This document shows positions 45,124 through 54,535 of a DNA stretch of 64,000 bases, in pieces. Every line of letters begins with the position of its first letter. The stretch's first letter is position 1. The position numbers and the translations under genes were made by a program. The stretch covers positions 310,001 through 374,000 of the forward strand of contig BMWJ01000002.1 of assembly GCA_014651175.1 (NCBI GenBank). Direction: 5' to 3'. The notes beneath the pieces were generated by a model, which saw only the letters and a list, made by a program, of their open reading frames with translations, did not search any database and was not told the DNA's origin. Origin of the DNA: Streptomyces clavifer. GTDB taxonomy: Bacteria > Actinomycetota > Actinomycetes > Streptomycetales > Streptomycetaceae.

Positions 45124-46920
45124 TCAGCGGCCGACCGCGTACCCCTGCATGCCGCGCGGATTGGCGGCGGCGGACAGCACTCCGGTCTCCGGATCGCGGG
45201 CCACGGCGCACAGCCTCCCCTCGGACCAGGGTGCGCCGACGGTGACGTCATGGCCGCGGCGGCGCAGCTCCGCGACTACGCCGGGGTCCGTACGCTCCTC
45301 CACGGTCACGCTGCCGGGCCGCATGCCGCGCGGGAAGAAGGAGCCGGGGAAGCTGTCGTTGTGCCAGTTCGGGGCGTCGATGGCACCTTGCAGGTCCAGC
45401 CCGCCGCGGACCCGGGGGCGCAGGGCGACGGCCAGGAAGAAGTGGAGCTGCCACTGGTCCTGCTGGTCGCCGCCGGGGGTGCCGAACGCCATGACCGGGA
45501 CGCCGCCGCGCAGGGCGAGCGAGGGTGTCAGGGTCGTGCGGGGGCGTCGGCCGGGGGTGAGGGTGTTGGGCAGCCCCTCGTCGAGCCACGCCATCTGCAG
45601 CCGGGTGCCGAGCGGGAAGCCCAGCTCGGGGACGACGGGGTTCGACTGGAGCCAGCCGCCGCTGGGAGTGGCCGAGACCATGTTGCCCCAGCGGTCGACG
45701 ATGTCGAGGTGGCAGGTGTCGCCGCGGGTCGCACCGTCCGGGGAGACGGTCGGCTCACCCGCGCCCGCCGCCGGTATGCCGGTCGTGTCCAGGCCGGACG
45801 CGACCGCGCGGGCGTGGGCGCCGAGGACGGGTGTGCGCCCATCGGGGCTGCCGGGGCGGAGCTCGTGGGACGCCTCGCCGGTGACGAGGGCGCGGCGTGC
45901 GGTGTTGTACGGCTCGGAGAGCAGGGTGTCCAGGGGGACGTCGTCGGCGTCGCCGTACCAGGCCTCGCGGTCGGCCATGGCGAGCTTGCAGCCCTCGATG
46001 AGCAGGTGCATGTAGTCGGCACCGCCGTACGGCGGCAGTTCGTCGGGGAGGAGCGCCAACTGCTGAAGGAATGCGGGCCCCTGGCTCCAGCCGCCGGCCT
46101 TGGCCAGCGTCCAGCCGTTCCAGTCGTACGTGACCGGGGCCTCGTAGGTGGCGGACCAGCCGGCCAGGTCGGCGGCGGTGAGCGTGCCGGTGTGCGGGGT
46201 GCCGCTGGTGTCCAGGGTGGGTACGGCCGCCTGCCGGACCAGCGCCTCGGCGATGAAGCCCTCGCTCCACAGGGTGCGGGCGGCCTCGATCTGGGCGATG
46301 CGGCCGGCGCCGCCGGCCTGCTCCGCCTCGGCGGTGAGGCGTCGCCAGGTCGCGGCGAGCGCGGGGTTGCGGAACAGCTCACCCGGCTGCGGGGCCTTCC
46401 CGCCCGGCAGGTACACCTCGGCGGACGACTGCCAGGCGGTCTCGAACAGTTCACGGACCGTCTCGACGGTCTCACCGATGCGCTCGACCGGTGCGTGGCC
46501 GTCCTCGGCGTATTCGATCGCGTAGCGGAGCACCTGGCGGAGGGTCCTGGTGCCGTGGTCGCGCAGGAGCACCATCCAGGCGTCGAACGCACCCGGTACG
46601 GCGGCGGCGAGCGGCCCGGTGCCCGGCACCAGGTCGAGACCGAGCCCGCGGTAGTGGGCGGCTGTCGCCCCGGCGGGGGCGGGGCCCTGGCCGCACAGCA
46701 CCCGCACCTCGCCGTCCTTCGGCGCCAGGATGACGGGGACCTCGCCGGCCGGGCCGTTGAGGTGGGGTTCGACGACGTGCAGGACGAAGCCGGCGGCGAC
46801 GGCCGCGTCGAAGGCGTTGCCGCCGTCCTCCAGGACGGCCATCGCGGACTGCGAGGCGAGCCAGTGGGTGGAGGACACCATGCCGAAGGTGCCCTGGAGG
46901 GTCGGCCGGGTCGTGAACAT
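45124..46920 (-). CDS. gamma-glutamyltransferase/acylase family protein
   Basis: 598 residues. GMVSSTHWLASQSAMAVLEDGGNAFDAAVA is the N-terminal GGT pattern; the self-cleavage/catalytic Thr is probably that in RGDTCHLDIVDRWGNMVSATPS, matching the family's TTH-x-x-x-VD pattern with Cys in place of the second Thr. No signal peptide is visible, so it may be cytoplasmic. Family members hydrolyse gamma-glutamyl amides or act as cephalosporin acylases; the substrate is open. It is the last gene of the conserved-looking part before the integrase stub. Confidence 0.85.
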   Translation of the reverse strand: MFTTRPTLQGTFGMVSSTHWLASQSAMAVLEDGGNAFDAAVAAGFVLHVVEPHLNGPAGEVPVILAPKDGEVRVLCGQGPAPAGATAAHYRGLGLDLVPGTGPLAAAVPGAFDAWMVLLRDHGTRTLRQVLRYAIEYAEDGHAPVERIGETVETVRELFETAWQSSAEVYLPGGKAPQPGELFRNPALAATWRRLTAEAEQAGGAGRIAQIEAARTLWSEGFIAEALVRQAAVPTLDTSGTPHTGTLTAADLAGWSATYEAPVTYDWNGWTLAKAGGWSQGPAFLQQLALLPDELPPYGGADYMHLLIEGCKLAMADREAWYGDADDVPLDTLLSEPYNTARRALVTGEASHELRPGSPDGRTPVLGAHARAVASGLDTTGIPAAGAGEPTVSPDGATRGDTCHLDIVDRWGNMVSATPSGGWLQSNPVVPELGFPLGTRLQMAWLDEGLPNTLTPGRRPRTTLTPSLALRGGVPVMAFGTPGGDQQDQWQLHFFLAVALRPRVRGGLDLQGAIDAPNWHNDSFPGSFFPRGMRPGSVTVEERTDPGVVAELRRRGHDVTVGAPWSEGRLCAVARDPETGVLSAAANPRGMQGYAVGR

Positions 46921-46967
46921 CGCGCCTCACCTTGCTGGTTGTACGTGTCGGACGGGCCGATCACGGC

Positions 46968-47330
46968 TCACGATCGGGCCTGGGGAGAATCTGGGGAGTT
47001 TCGCCCTGCAGGGTCGTTCGCCTGATCGCCGAGCAGGCTATCGATCGCCTGTCGCCCCCTGCGACCCGCCTCCGGCATGAAGTGCGCGTAGTGGTGGAGG
47101 GTGATGGTGGGTGACGCGTGCCCCAGCCACCTGGCCGATGTCACTACCGGCTCCCCCGCCTCCAGGACAACGGAAGCGTGTGTGTGCCGCAGGACATGGA
47201 AGCCGTCCCGGGGGGCCGCCTGCCCTTGCCAGGGCTTCGCTCCCTTGGCAAGGGGCGGAATCACACCGGCCTTGGCCAGTGCCGGCTTCCAGATCTCGGT
47301 GTTCCACGTGTTCGCCGCGACAGCGTTCCA
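46968..47330 (-). pseudogene. tyrosine-type integrase, C-terminal fragment
   Basis: Only the catalytic end of a phage/element integrase remains: AANTWNTEIWKPALAKAGVIP, FHVLRHTHASVV (HxLRH), WLGHASPTI (GH) and LHHYAHFMPEAG with the Tyr nucleophile, then the usual charged tail. The reading frame continues about 240 bases further to the right, but that stretch is not integrase-like, and the DNA-binding N-terminal domains and first catalytic Arg are missing. It is the scar of a lost mobile element and marks the left border of the accessory region. No tRNA gene is adjacent. Confidence 0.8.
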
Positions 47331-47398
47331 GCACGCCTGGCACAACCGGCGGGTAATCCCGCACAGCCCGGTTTGCGCCAGGCCGTGATGACATGCAG

Positions 47399-47459
47399 CC
47401 AACACCAGGGCCTCATACAAGAGCGCCACGGGCGCCGTTATATGAGGCCTTGGTGTTGG
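47399..47459. other. 61-bp hairpin with 19-bp arms
   Basis: CCAACACCAGGGCCTCATA pairs with TATGAGGCCTTGGTGTTGG with one mismatch, around a 23-base loop (which itself holds GGCGCC). It lies just upstream of the integrase stub and 41 bases beyond the lectin stop codon on the minus strand. Possible roles are a terminator for the lectin, a recombination site, or the remnant of a small inverted-repeat element. No T run follows on either side. Confidence 0.55.
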
Positions 47460-47499
47460 AGACACCTGACCTCGCTCTTCAGCGGATGCCTGGGCCTGA

Positions 47500-47946
47500 T
47501 CAGCCGAAGGGGCTCCACTGTTGATAGTTGCCACCGTTACATGACGGTGCGTAGACACCGCCGGCAGTGCGGGCATCCAGGCAGTTTCGAGTGGCCGCGT
47601 TGCGGAGCGTGTGGGCGACGGCTGTCCACTTCTGATAGCTGCCGTTGTTGCAGGGCAGCGTGTAGACCTGGCCCGCGCCGTTGGAGTCCAGGCAGCGTCC
47701 GGTGGCCTCGTTCCTCAGTCCGCCATCACCTGTGGTCGCCCATCTCTGGTAGGGGCCGCCGTTGCACGGCAGTGTGTAGACCTGGCCCGAACCGTTGGAG
47801 TCCAGGCACCGGTAGGTGGCCATCTGGACGAGCGTCTTGCCCTGGGCGGAGGCCGAGGCTGTCACCGGCGTCGCCATCAGCGCGGTCAGCGCGATGACTG
47901 CGCCAGCTGCCATTCGGAATCCTGGGCGGAGTGAGGAGCTCTGCAT
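47500..47946 (-). CDS. small secreted ricin-type beta-trefoil (CBM13) lectin
   Basis: 148 residues: a signal peptide (hydrophobic AAGAVIALTALMA, cleavage near ASA), then exactly three repeats of about 38 residues, each with CLDSNG/CLDARTAG and a QxW (QRW, QKW, QQW) that define a beta-trefoil. There is no fused enzyme, so this is a free-standing lectin binding xylan or galactose-type sugars. Repeats one and two share GSGQVYTLPCN/GAGQVYTLPCN, recent duplication in style. It is followed by the 61-bp hairpin and preceded (right) by the terminator of the subtilase gene. Confidence 0.85.
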   Translation of the reverse strand: MQSSSLRPGFRMAAGAVIALTALMATPVTASASAQGKTLVQMATYRCLDSNGSGQVYTLPCNGGPYQRWATTGDGGLRNEATGRCLDSNGAGQVYTLPCNNGSYQKWTAVAHTLRNAATRNCLDARTAGGVYAPSCNGGNYQQWSPFG

Positions 47947-48000
47947 CTTGTGCCTTTCACGTTCTTGCCGGTATGTGGTCGTGCCCGCAGTGGGCGAGAG

Positions 48001-48042
48001 GGTTCCGCTCCTCCGGGGTGGTGTTCCCGGAGGAGCGGAGCC
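48001..48042 (-). terminator. strong terminator hairpin of the subtilase gene
   Basis: GGTTCCGCTCCTCCGGG and its complement (one mismatch) pair across an eight-base loop, about 60 bases after the subtilase stop on the minus strand and before the lectin gene. Confidence 0.75.
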
Positions 48043-48099
48043 CTGGCTGCTTCGGGCGCGAAAGTGCTCGCCGGTGGTCGGCCGTGGGCGTCGGGCCGG

Positions 48100-51000
48100 C
48101 TACTTGAGCAGGTAGGCCTTCACGATGGTGACCTGGTAGGTGTTGCCCTGCTTGTCGGTGAGCTTGGCCTTGAGGGAGACCGAGGTGGCCTTCGTGGGGT
48201 GGCTGAGGGAGAGTGTCCGCTTGCTCTTGTTGGTGAGAACGGGGGCCTTGGACCAGGTCTTGCCGCCGTTGTAGGAGATCTGCACGGACAGGCTCTTGAA
48301 GCTCTTGGCTGCCGGACCCTGGAGGGTGAGCGGGACCGTGAGCTTCTTCCCGGCTGCGGCCCGGCTGTGCAGGTCGAGCTTCGGGGCGAAGCGGACCAAG
48401 GAGAGCGGGAGCACCGTGTAGTTGTCGGCCGGGGTCTTCTTGGAGCGGAAGGTCCAGGCGGCGGTGAGGCGGGTGGTGACGCCGGCGACCTTGGTGGAGC
48501 GGGTCGCGTCCGTGCTGATCCGGTAGGCGGCACTCTTCGACGGCAGGCCGTAGACGTCCTGGCAGAGGCCCTCTTCGGAGTTGAGGAGCTCCTTGCCGTC
48601 GGCGGTGACGCGGGTCTGCTGCTTCGTGACGGTCGACAGGCCGATGTTGCCGGCGCCGTCGGTGTACTCCGCGATGCAGAAGCTGAGGTCGTTGCCCGAG
48701 CGGCGGGCGGTGTTGTACGTGTTGATCTTGGGGCTGATCACTCCGACGTTGAACGTCTGTGTGTAGGTCTTCCCCCGCTGGTAGGCCTTCGGGGTCGGCT
48801 CGTTGAAGATGACCTCAAGGCTGTCGTCTCCGCTGCCGGGCTGGTGCTGCCCGGCGGAGAAGCCCCAGGTGACGCCCTTGCGGGTGTTGACGTAGGTCTT
48901 CGCTGTGACGGGCAGGGCGAAGGGCCGGCTGACGGTCTCGTGCCCGACACCCATGGCGTTTTCCCAGGTGGGGCTGACCGCGCCGGTGCGGTTCTTCGCG
49001 GAAGCGCCGATCCGGTTGTTGACCAGGGCCAGCTCGCTGGTGGCGACCTTGTGGGTCAGCCCCGTGTGCAGGGAGCCGGTGCGGTCGTAGAGCAGGTTGT
49101 AGGTGGTGCTGCCCTTCTGCCAGGTACCGCCGACGTTCGAGCTGAACTCCTTGGCGGACAGCGCTGCGCCTACCTGGGCGGTGCGGAAGCCCTTGAAGGA
49201 CGGCTGCTGCCAGACCGTTCCATAGGCGATGTCGCCGGTCTCCAGGTAGTACTTCAGGAAGGTGTCGACGCTCTTGGCACCTGTGGGCACGGTGATGTCG
49301 ACCGGCTTGGCCTTGCGGGCGTCGAAGGTGACGGTGGTGGCCTTGGCGACGGTGAGTTTGGGCTGCACCATCAGCGCGATGTCCGGATCGGCCTGGGTGC
49401 CCTTGCGGGTCTGGACCGGAGTCTCCAGCAGGTAGGTGCCCTTGGGCACCCTGGTGCGGAGGATGCCCTGGCCCTTGGTGTCGTAGGCGTCCAGGGCGAA
49501 GTCGGTGTTCCGGTCGAGGATGAAGGTGCCCGACTGCGAGGACCGGCCATCGGTGCCGATGTACTTGAGGGTGAGGTCGTACGCCTCCGCCTCGCGCTGT
49601 ACGGCGAAAGAGGTACGCACGCTGTGGCCGCCATCGGTGGACCGGGCGATGAGCACTCCGGTGAACATGCCGTCCTGGCTGCCGAGCCGGGTGTCGGCGG
49701 TGAGAGCGACGTCGGCGGTGCCGCCGGCGGGGACGGTGACACGGTCGGTGCCAGCGGTGAAGAACCCGGCCGGTGCACTCTTCCCCTGGGGACCCGTCGT
49801 CTCCGTGGACAGACTGAGGGTGACCGACTCGGCGCCGTCGTTGCGGTAAGTGATCTGCCGGGTCACCGGCTTGTCGTCACCGTGCGGCCACAGCTGGGTG
49901 CCGAAGTTCACCGACGTCTGCTCGCTGACCACGCTCGCGCTGGTCGCCCGTGTCAGGTCGGTGCGTCCGGTGCCTTGCTGCAGGGGCGACAGATCGCTGC
50001 CGGGCTTCGCCGAGGCCGTCAGCGCCTGCTTGATGCGCTCTCCGGTCCAGTCGGGGTGCTGCTGGGCGAGGACAGCGGCCGCGCCGGCCACGTGCGGTGT
50101 GGCCATCGAGGTGCCCGACATGGCCACGTATCCGGGTGCAGCCGGCGTGGCACCGGTGCTCTTGGCCGCTTTCGCGGCGATGATGCCGACGCCCGGTGCG
50201 GTGATGTCCGGCTTCAGTGAACCGTCGGCCGTCGGCCCGGTGCTGGAGAACTCCGCGATCCGGTCCTTGCGGTCGACCGCCCCGACGGTGAGTGCGGAGG
50301 CCGCGCTGCCCGGGGAGCCGATCGTCGAGGCACCCGGGCCCTCGTTGCCCGCCGCGATCACGAAGAGCATGCCGCTGCTCGCCGATATGCGGTCCACGGC
50401 TGCTTCCAGCGGATCGTTCTCCGCTGTGTCCTCACCGCCGAGGGAGAGGTTGGCCACCCGGGCGCCGCTGTCTGCGGCCCACTGCATCCCCGCGATGATG
50501 CCGGAGTCCTCCCCCGTGCCCTCATCGTTCAGGACCTTGACGTCGATGATCTTCGCACCCGGCGCGACGCCCTTGTGCTTGCCGGACTTCACCCCCGAGC
50601 CTGCGACGGTCGACGCCACGTGGGTGCCGTGACCATCGTGGTCGACGGTGTTCTTCGAGCCCGAGAAGTCCTTCTGGGCGATCTCCACACCCTTGAGGTC
50701 GGGGTGCGTCTCGTCCACCCCGGTGTCCAGTACGGCAACCTTCACCCCCTTGCCGTCGAAGCCGGCCTTCCAGGCAACCGGGGCGCCGATCTGCGCGACG
50801 CTCCGGTCCAGGGCCACCTTGCGCCGGCCGTCCAGCCACACCCGGGCGATGCCCGGCGCCGCCGTCCGGGCCCCCTCACCCTGTGGTCCGGCCGTGGTGA
50901 GCGCGTCCCAGACCTGGGCCGCTTCGCTCTTGGGCGCGCTCAGCGCCTCACCTTGAACCGTAGGCAGGCTGCGGCGCACACGCACATCCGCGGCGTCCAT

Positions 51001-51456
51001 CGCCGCCTTCGCGACCGAGCGGTCCTTCCTGGTGTAGGAGAGGATGAGCGGCATCGTCGCGCGGTGCGCGTCGTCATAGCGGGCCTTCAGCAGCCCGGTG
51101 ACGTTGAACAGCCGGCGGTCCAGGACGCCCTGTCCGACCAGGGAAAGGGCATCGGAGGGCACCACGTGAGTGTCGGCACCGCGGCGCTGGATGGACATCG
51201 TGATGTGCTCGCGCCCCTTGCCCGGCTGCACACGCACCACCTTGCCGCCGCGATCGACGTACGCCCGGTCGCCGGAGACGAGCGTGACGACACGCCCGCC
51301 CCCCATGCCCGTGGAGGGGGCCGGCTCATCCGCGTGCGCGGACGGCGTCCCCGCTCCGGGCCCGAAGGTCGTACCCGATGCGGCACCGGCCGTCAGGGAG
51401 GTCGTGAGCAGCGCTGCCACTATGGCCGCGCCTCCGTATCTCTTGTCTTTGAGCAC
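48100..51456 (-). CDS. large secreted S8 family (subtilisin-like) serine protease
   Basis: 1,118 residues from the GTG at 51456 (upstream codons lack support). A signal peptide (GGAAIVAALLTTSLTAGAAS) and a propeptide of about 180 residues lead to the catalytic domain with the full triad: Asp 244 in VAVLDTGVD, His 276 in DGHGTHVAS and Ser 450 in SGTSMATPHVAG, plus the oxyanion Asn in AAGNEG. About 600 further residues are beta-rich, with likely fibronectin-like or Ig-like units up to the C-terminus. It should be an extracellular protease. Next to it (left on its own strand) is a small membrane protein, and beyond that a two-component system that may control it. Confidence 0.9.
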   Translation of the reverse strand: MLKDKRYGGAAIVAALLTTSLTAGAASGTTFGPGAGTPSAHADEPAPSTGMGGGRVVTLVSGDRAYVDRGGKVVRVQPGKGREHITMSIQRRGADTHVVPSDALSLVGQGVLDRRLFNVTGLLKARYDDAHRATMPLILSYTRKDRSVAKAAMDAADVRVRRSLPTVQGEALSAPKSEAAQVWDALTTAGPQGEGARTAAPGIARVWLDGRRKVALDRSVAQIGAPVAWKAGFDGKGVKVAVLDTGVDETHPDLKGVEIAQKDFSGSKNTVDHDGHGTHVASTVAGSGVKSGKHKGVAPGAKIIDVKVLNDEGTGEDSGIIAGMQWAADSGARVANLSLGGEDTAENDPLEAAVDRISASSGMLFVIAAGNEGPGASTIGSPGSAASALTVGAVDRKDRIAEFSSTGPTADGSLKPDITAPGVGIIAAKAAKSTGATPAAPGYVAMSGTSMATPHVAGAAAVLAQQHPDWTGERIKQALTASAKPGSDLSPLQQGTGRTDLTRATSASVVSEQTSVNFGTQLWPHGDDKPVTRQITYRNDGAESVTLSLSTETTGPQGKSAPAGFFTAGTDRVTVPAGGTADVALTADTRLGSQDGMFTGVLIARSTDGGHSVRTSFAVQREAEAYDLTLKYIGTDGRSSQSGTFILDRNTDFALDAYDTKGQGILRTRVPKGTYLLETPVQTRKGTQADPDIALMVQPKLTVAKATTVTFDARKAKPVDITVPTGAKSVDTFLKYYLETGDIAYGTVWQQPSFKGFRTAQVGAALSAKEFSSNVGGTWQKGSTTYNLLYDRTGSLHTGLTHKVATSELALVNNRIGASAKNRTGAVSPTWENAMGVGHETVSRPFALPVTAKTYVNTRKGVTWGFSAGQHQPGSGDDSLEVIFNEPTPKAYQRGKTYTQTFNVGVISPKINTYNTARRSGNDLSFCIAEYTDGAGNIGLSTVTKQQTRVTADGKELLNSEEGLCQDVYGLPSKSAAYRISTDATRSTKVAGVTTRLTAAWTFRSKKTPADNYTVLPLSLVRFAPKLDLHSRAAAGKKLTVPLTLQGPAAKSFKSLSVQISYNGGKTWSKAPVLTNKSKRTLSLSHPTKATSVSLKAKLTDKQGNTYQVTIVKAYLLK

Positions 51457-51524
51457 AGCTGTTCCGTTCTTCAAAGTGCGGTGCGATGGCCGCTGTCGGC
51501 GCGGAGTTGCGAAACGGTGGGAGG

Positions 51525-51833
51525 TCAGGCGCTGGCCGTGCGACGTGCGCGCCTCGCGCGGACCCAGTGGTAGGCGGCGCCGAGTGCTGCCGCCTGGACG
51601 AGGGCCCCGATCACCACGCCCGCCCAGGGGAGGGAGCCGGGCAGAGCAACGAAGAGGAACGAGGTCGGAGCCGTGAGGAAGAACAGCCAGACGCCCGCCA
51701 TGTTGCCGTCCAGGGAACTGGTCAGCGCGACGTCCGTCCCGACCCAGACCACCACCGCCAGGTACCCCACCGCGACGGGACTCTTCAGACAGCGGAGCAG
51801 CGACCGGGGGAAGGTACGCGAAGAAGCAGTCAT
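51525..51833 (-). CDS. SCO4225-type small membrane protein, copy 1
   Basis: 102 residues, ATG with GGAG six bases upstream. Three hydrophobic helices in the order AVGYLAVVVWVG, FFLTAPTSFLFVALPG and VVIGALVQAAALGAAYHW; a basic tail VRARRARRTASA. It is clearly related to the 107-residue protein encoded at 55269 (both have GYLAV, LxTAPxSFLF, and an alternating helix pattern). It lies 68 bases upstream of the subtilase gene on the same strand. Function unknown. Confidence 0.75.
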   Translation of the reverse strand: MTASSRTFPRSLLRCLKSPVAVGYLAVVVWVGTDVALTSSLDGNMAGVWLFFLTAPTSFLFVALPGSLPWAGVVIGALVQAAALGAAYHWVRARRARRTASA

Positions 51834-52162
51834 CTCGGACTCCGAAGAGGAAGGGCAGGATCGGACGGAGCTGAGGTGAGCAGCGCCGCCTGGGCATCCG
51901 CGTGTACAAGGACATGGGTGGCGCCCTTACTGGGGACCACAGGTGTCGAAGCGTCACCGCAGTGGGGAGGGTGTGCCGCTCTGTGGCGGTGACTGATCTC
52001 GACGTGGACGAGCTTAGGCGCGGGCGGCCGGCGGCGTCCTCGGGCTGCGGGATGATCAGAGTGTTGGACCAGAGGTAGAGACGGCACACCCCCGGTAGGA
52101 GACGGGAGTCCGTCTTCAGCCCGATCCGGGCCGTTCACCTGCGGCGATAGCCTTTGTCAACC
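51834..52162. other. divergent promoter region between copy 1 and the kinase gene
   Basis: 329 bases with no protein-like frame. AGACGG-GAGT-CCGTCT (52100-52115) is a perfect inverted repeat. TAGCCT at 52148 could be the -10 of the kinase gene; with the ATG at 52163 the message would be almost leaderless. No convincing -35. Confidence 0.4.
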
Positions 52163-54535
52163 ATGAACCGAACTGACGACCGACTGGTGCCGGTCCTGCT
52201 GCTGTGCGCCCAGGCCTTGGTGTGGCCCGGGGTGCCGCTCGTGCGCGGAATGGTCCCGTCCCCATCCGCCCTGCTGCTGGCCGCCCTTGTCGCCGGGGTG
52301 GTGGTGGCGGTGCTCGTCCTGCGCAGTACCCGGCCGGTCGCCGCGCTCATCGTCGTTGCCGCGGTGTGCGCGCTGGGCGCCGGGCCGCTGCCCTCCGGGG
52401 CGATGGCCGTGCTCGGGACGGCAGGCGTCGCACTGGCGGTGTTCACCGTGGCGATCGGGCGTGATGCCTTCACTGCCGTGCTGTGCGTGACGGCGCTCGC
52501 TCTCTGGCAGTTATTGCAGGGCATCAGCCTGCACGGCCTCAGCGACCGTGACGGGCTCGATATGGTCCTGACCGCCCTGCTGTACGCGGCCACGTGCGGC
52601 ACCGGACTGCTCGCGCGCCGAAACCGCCGCGCACGACAAGCGGCGCACCAGCGGCTGGAGCGTGCCGAAACCGAGCGCCACCGGCTCCCCGCAGCCGAGC
52701 GGCGCCGGATGGAAAGGGAGCTGCACGACATCAGCGCCCACCATCTGACCGCCGTGGTCGTCACGGTGGGCGCGGCCCTCGGCCTGCGGGATCGTCGTCC
52801 TGAACTGGCTGCCGGAGCAATGGAGTTCGCGTCCTCGACAGGCCGCGAAGTCACTCGCGCACTCGGCGCGGTACGAGCCCCGGCGCCCTCACGTACGGAA
52901 TCGCCCCCACCGGAGGATCAGCTAGCGGGCCTGGTCGCCGGATTCCGGCGCCTGGGCCAGCGGGTGGACTGCGAGATCGACCCCCTGCCGGACGGAGCCG
53001 TCGCGGAAGCGGCGTACGGCATCGTGCGCGAGGCGCTGACCAACGTCGCACGGTACGCCCCCGGCGCGCACACCACTCTGCTGTGCCGGTACGGCGATAC
53101 CCGGACCGAGATCATGGTCACCAGCACTGCTCCGCCCGTTGGTGCGGTAGCACATGGTGCGGGGCTCGGCGGTGGCCGTGGACAGGGCTTTCTGCGCTCC
53201 CGGGCACGGGAGGCGGGCGGCACGGTACGCAGCGGCCCGACGGCGGACGGCGGTTGGGAGGTGCGGGCAGTCCTCCCCGGCAGGATCTCCACGGCCGTGG
53301 AACCAGCAACGCCGCGGGCCTACCGGGTGGCGCAGGTAGTGGCAGCCCTCGGACTGATCGTTCAGCCGCTGCTCCCCGCGCTCGTCATCAGACCTGAGGA
53401 CCTGTCGAGCGGGACACAGGTGTCCGCGGGCCTCTTCTTCGCGCTGCTGGCCGCAGGCCAGGCGATGACCCTGCTGTGGCTGCGGAAGACTCCACGGGCG
53501 GCGTACGCGATGCTGCTCGGGCTGACACTGCTGTGGCCGGTGGCAATGGCAGTGGGGCACTACCGCGGCCCGGTCCTGCTCCCTCCCGCGCTGAGCCTCC
53601 TGGCCACCTACGCGGCGCTCGTGATGCAGCCTGCCCGGCCGGCGATGTCACGTACAAGGCGCGTGTCCCGAGCCGGCTGTGCTGTGCCCCAGGCCACCCG
53701 CGAACAAGAGGCAGGTTCGCTCGTGCCGGGTCGCGGCCACCTCACGACCATCTTCCTGACGGTGCTGGTGCACTCGGTCTCCGCCACCGCAGCGGTTCTG
53801 GACCGAGGTACGACAGTCCCTGCCTGGGCGGTCATCGTGGGCGTCACGATCGGCGTAGCCCTCACAGTTTCGACGGCCGGCTTGGCCGGCGTCCGCCGGG
53901 CCCGCCACCGGCAAGCCGGTAACCGGGCCAACGAGGAGCGCCTCGCCGCCTTGACCGAGGAGGCCGTCCGCGACGCCTGGGTCGAGCGGCACCGCATCGC
54001 CGCCGGACTCGAAGGCACGGTCTTCGCCCGCACCGCCGACATGATCACCGAAGCCGAGGCCGGCCGGCTCGACGCGACGGCGGCCAGGGCGCGCGAGGCC
54101 CTGGCGGCGATGCGCGCCCTGCTCGACACCGAGCCGCAGGACGGGACCAGGCCCGAACTACGCCCGCAGCCCACCCTCCAGGCGCTCGACCTGCTCGCTC
54201 ACCACCTGCGGGCCACCGGCCGCGACATCGACATACGGCTGACCGACCGCGTACCGCGACAACTGCCCACCGCCGTCGACCTGACCGCCTACCACGCCGC
54301 CGAAACGCTCCTCACAGTCGGCGGGCAGGGGCCCTGCCTGCTCGAACTCGACGCCGACACCGCTACCTTGACGCTCACAGCCACCGGAATTCCCCACGCG
54401 GGCGCAGCCGTGCGGGAGCGGCTGACAGCGCGGATCACGGCGCTCGGCGGCAGCCTCACCACGGGTCCGGGAGAGACCGTCCGTCTCCGGCTGCCCCTCA
54501 CCAACGTGCAGAACGACGAGGAGAGACAACGATGA
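52163..54535 (+). CDS. sensor histidine kinase with two kinase-like halves, second degenerate
   Basis: 790 residues from an ATG at 52163 (a TTG at 52154 is possible). First half: about six hydrophobic helices, then a HisKA_3-type dimerisation motif MERELHDISAHHL with the phospho-acceptor His near residue 188, and an HATPase region with EALTNVARYAPGA, GGGRGQGFLRSRAREAGG. Second half: a second block of six helices (about residues 390-585), then ERHRIAAGLEGTVFARTADMI, aligned with the same motif but with Glu in place of His, and a shortened ATP domain lacking the N-box and a clear G-box. So one active and one pseudo-kinase module in a single chain. ATGA overlap with the response regulator. Confidence 0.87.
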   Translation: MNRTDDRLVPVLLLCAQALVWPGVPLVRGMVPSPSALLLAALVAGVVVAVLVLRSTRPVAALIVVAAVCALGAGPLPSGAMAVLGTAGVALAVFTVAIGRDAFTAVLCVTALALWQLLQGISLHGLSDRDGLDMVLTALLYAATCGTGLLARRNRRARQAAHQRLERAETERHRLPAAERRRMERELHDISAHHLTAVVVTVGAALGLRDRRPELAAGAMEFASSTGREVTRALGAVRAPAPSRTESPPPEDQLAGLVAGFRRLGQRVDCEIDPLPDGAVAEAAYGIVREALTNVARYAPGAHTTLLCRYGDTRTEIMVTSTAPPVGAVAHGAGLGGGRGQGFLRSRAREAGGTVRSGPTADGGWEVRAVLPGRISTAVEPATPRAYRVAQVVAALGLIVQPLLPALVIRPEDLSSGTQVSAGLFFALLAAGQAMTLLWLRKTPRAAYAMLLGLTLLWPVAMAVGHYRGPVLLPPALSLLATYAALVMQPARPAMSRTRRVSRAGCAVPQATREQEAGSLVPGRGHLTTIFLTVLVHSVSATAAVLDRGTTVPAWAVIVGVTIGVALTVSTAGLAGVRRARHRQAGNRANEERLAALTEEAVRDAWVERHRIAAGLEGTVFARTADMITEAEAGRLDATAARAREALAAMRALLDTEPQDGTRPELRPQPTLQALDLLAHHLRATGRDIDIRLTDRVPRQLPTAVDLTAYHAAETLLTVGGQGPCLLELDADTATLTLTATGIPHAGAAVRERLTARITALGGSLTTGPGETVRLRLPLTNVQNDEERQR

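Noticed and set aside
46921-47000. tRNA gene as attachment site for the integrase stub
   Set aside because: No cloverleaf, anticodon arm or TPsiC motif was found here or within 500 bases.
47399-47459. attC (integron) site
   Set aside because: Lacks the R'/R'' core GTTRRRY and the two-part structure; kept only as a hairpin of unknown role.
47950-50220. 756-residue plus-strand frame over the subtilase
   Set aside because: Opposite to a clear protease; composition is a shadow.
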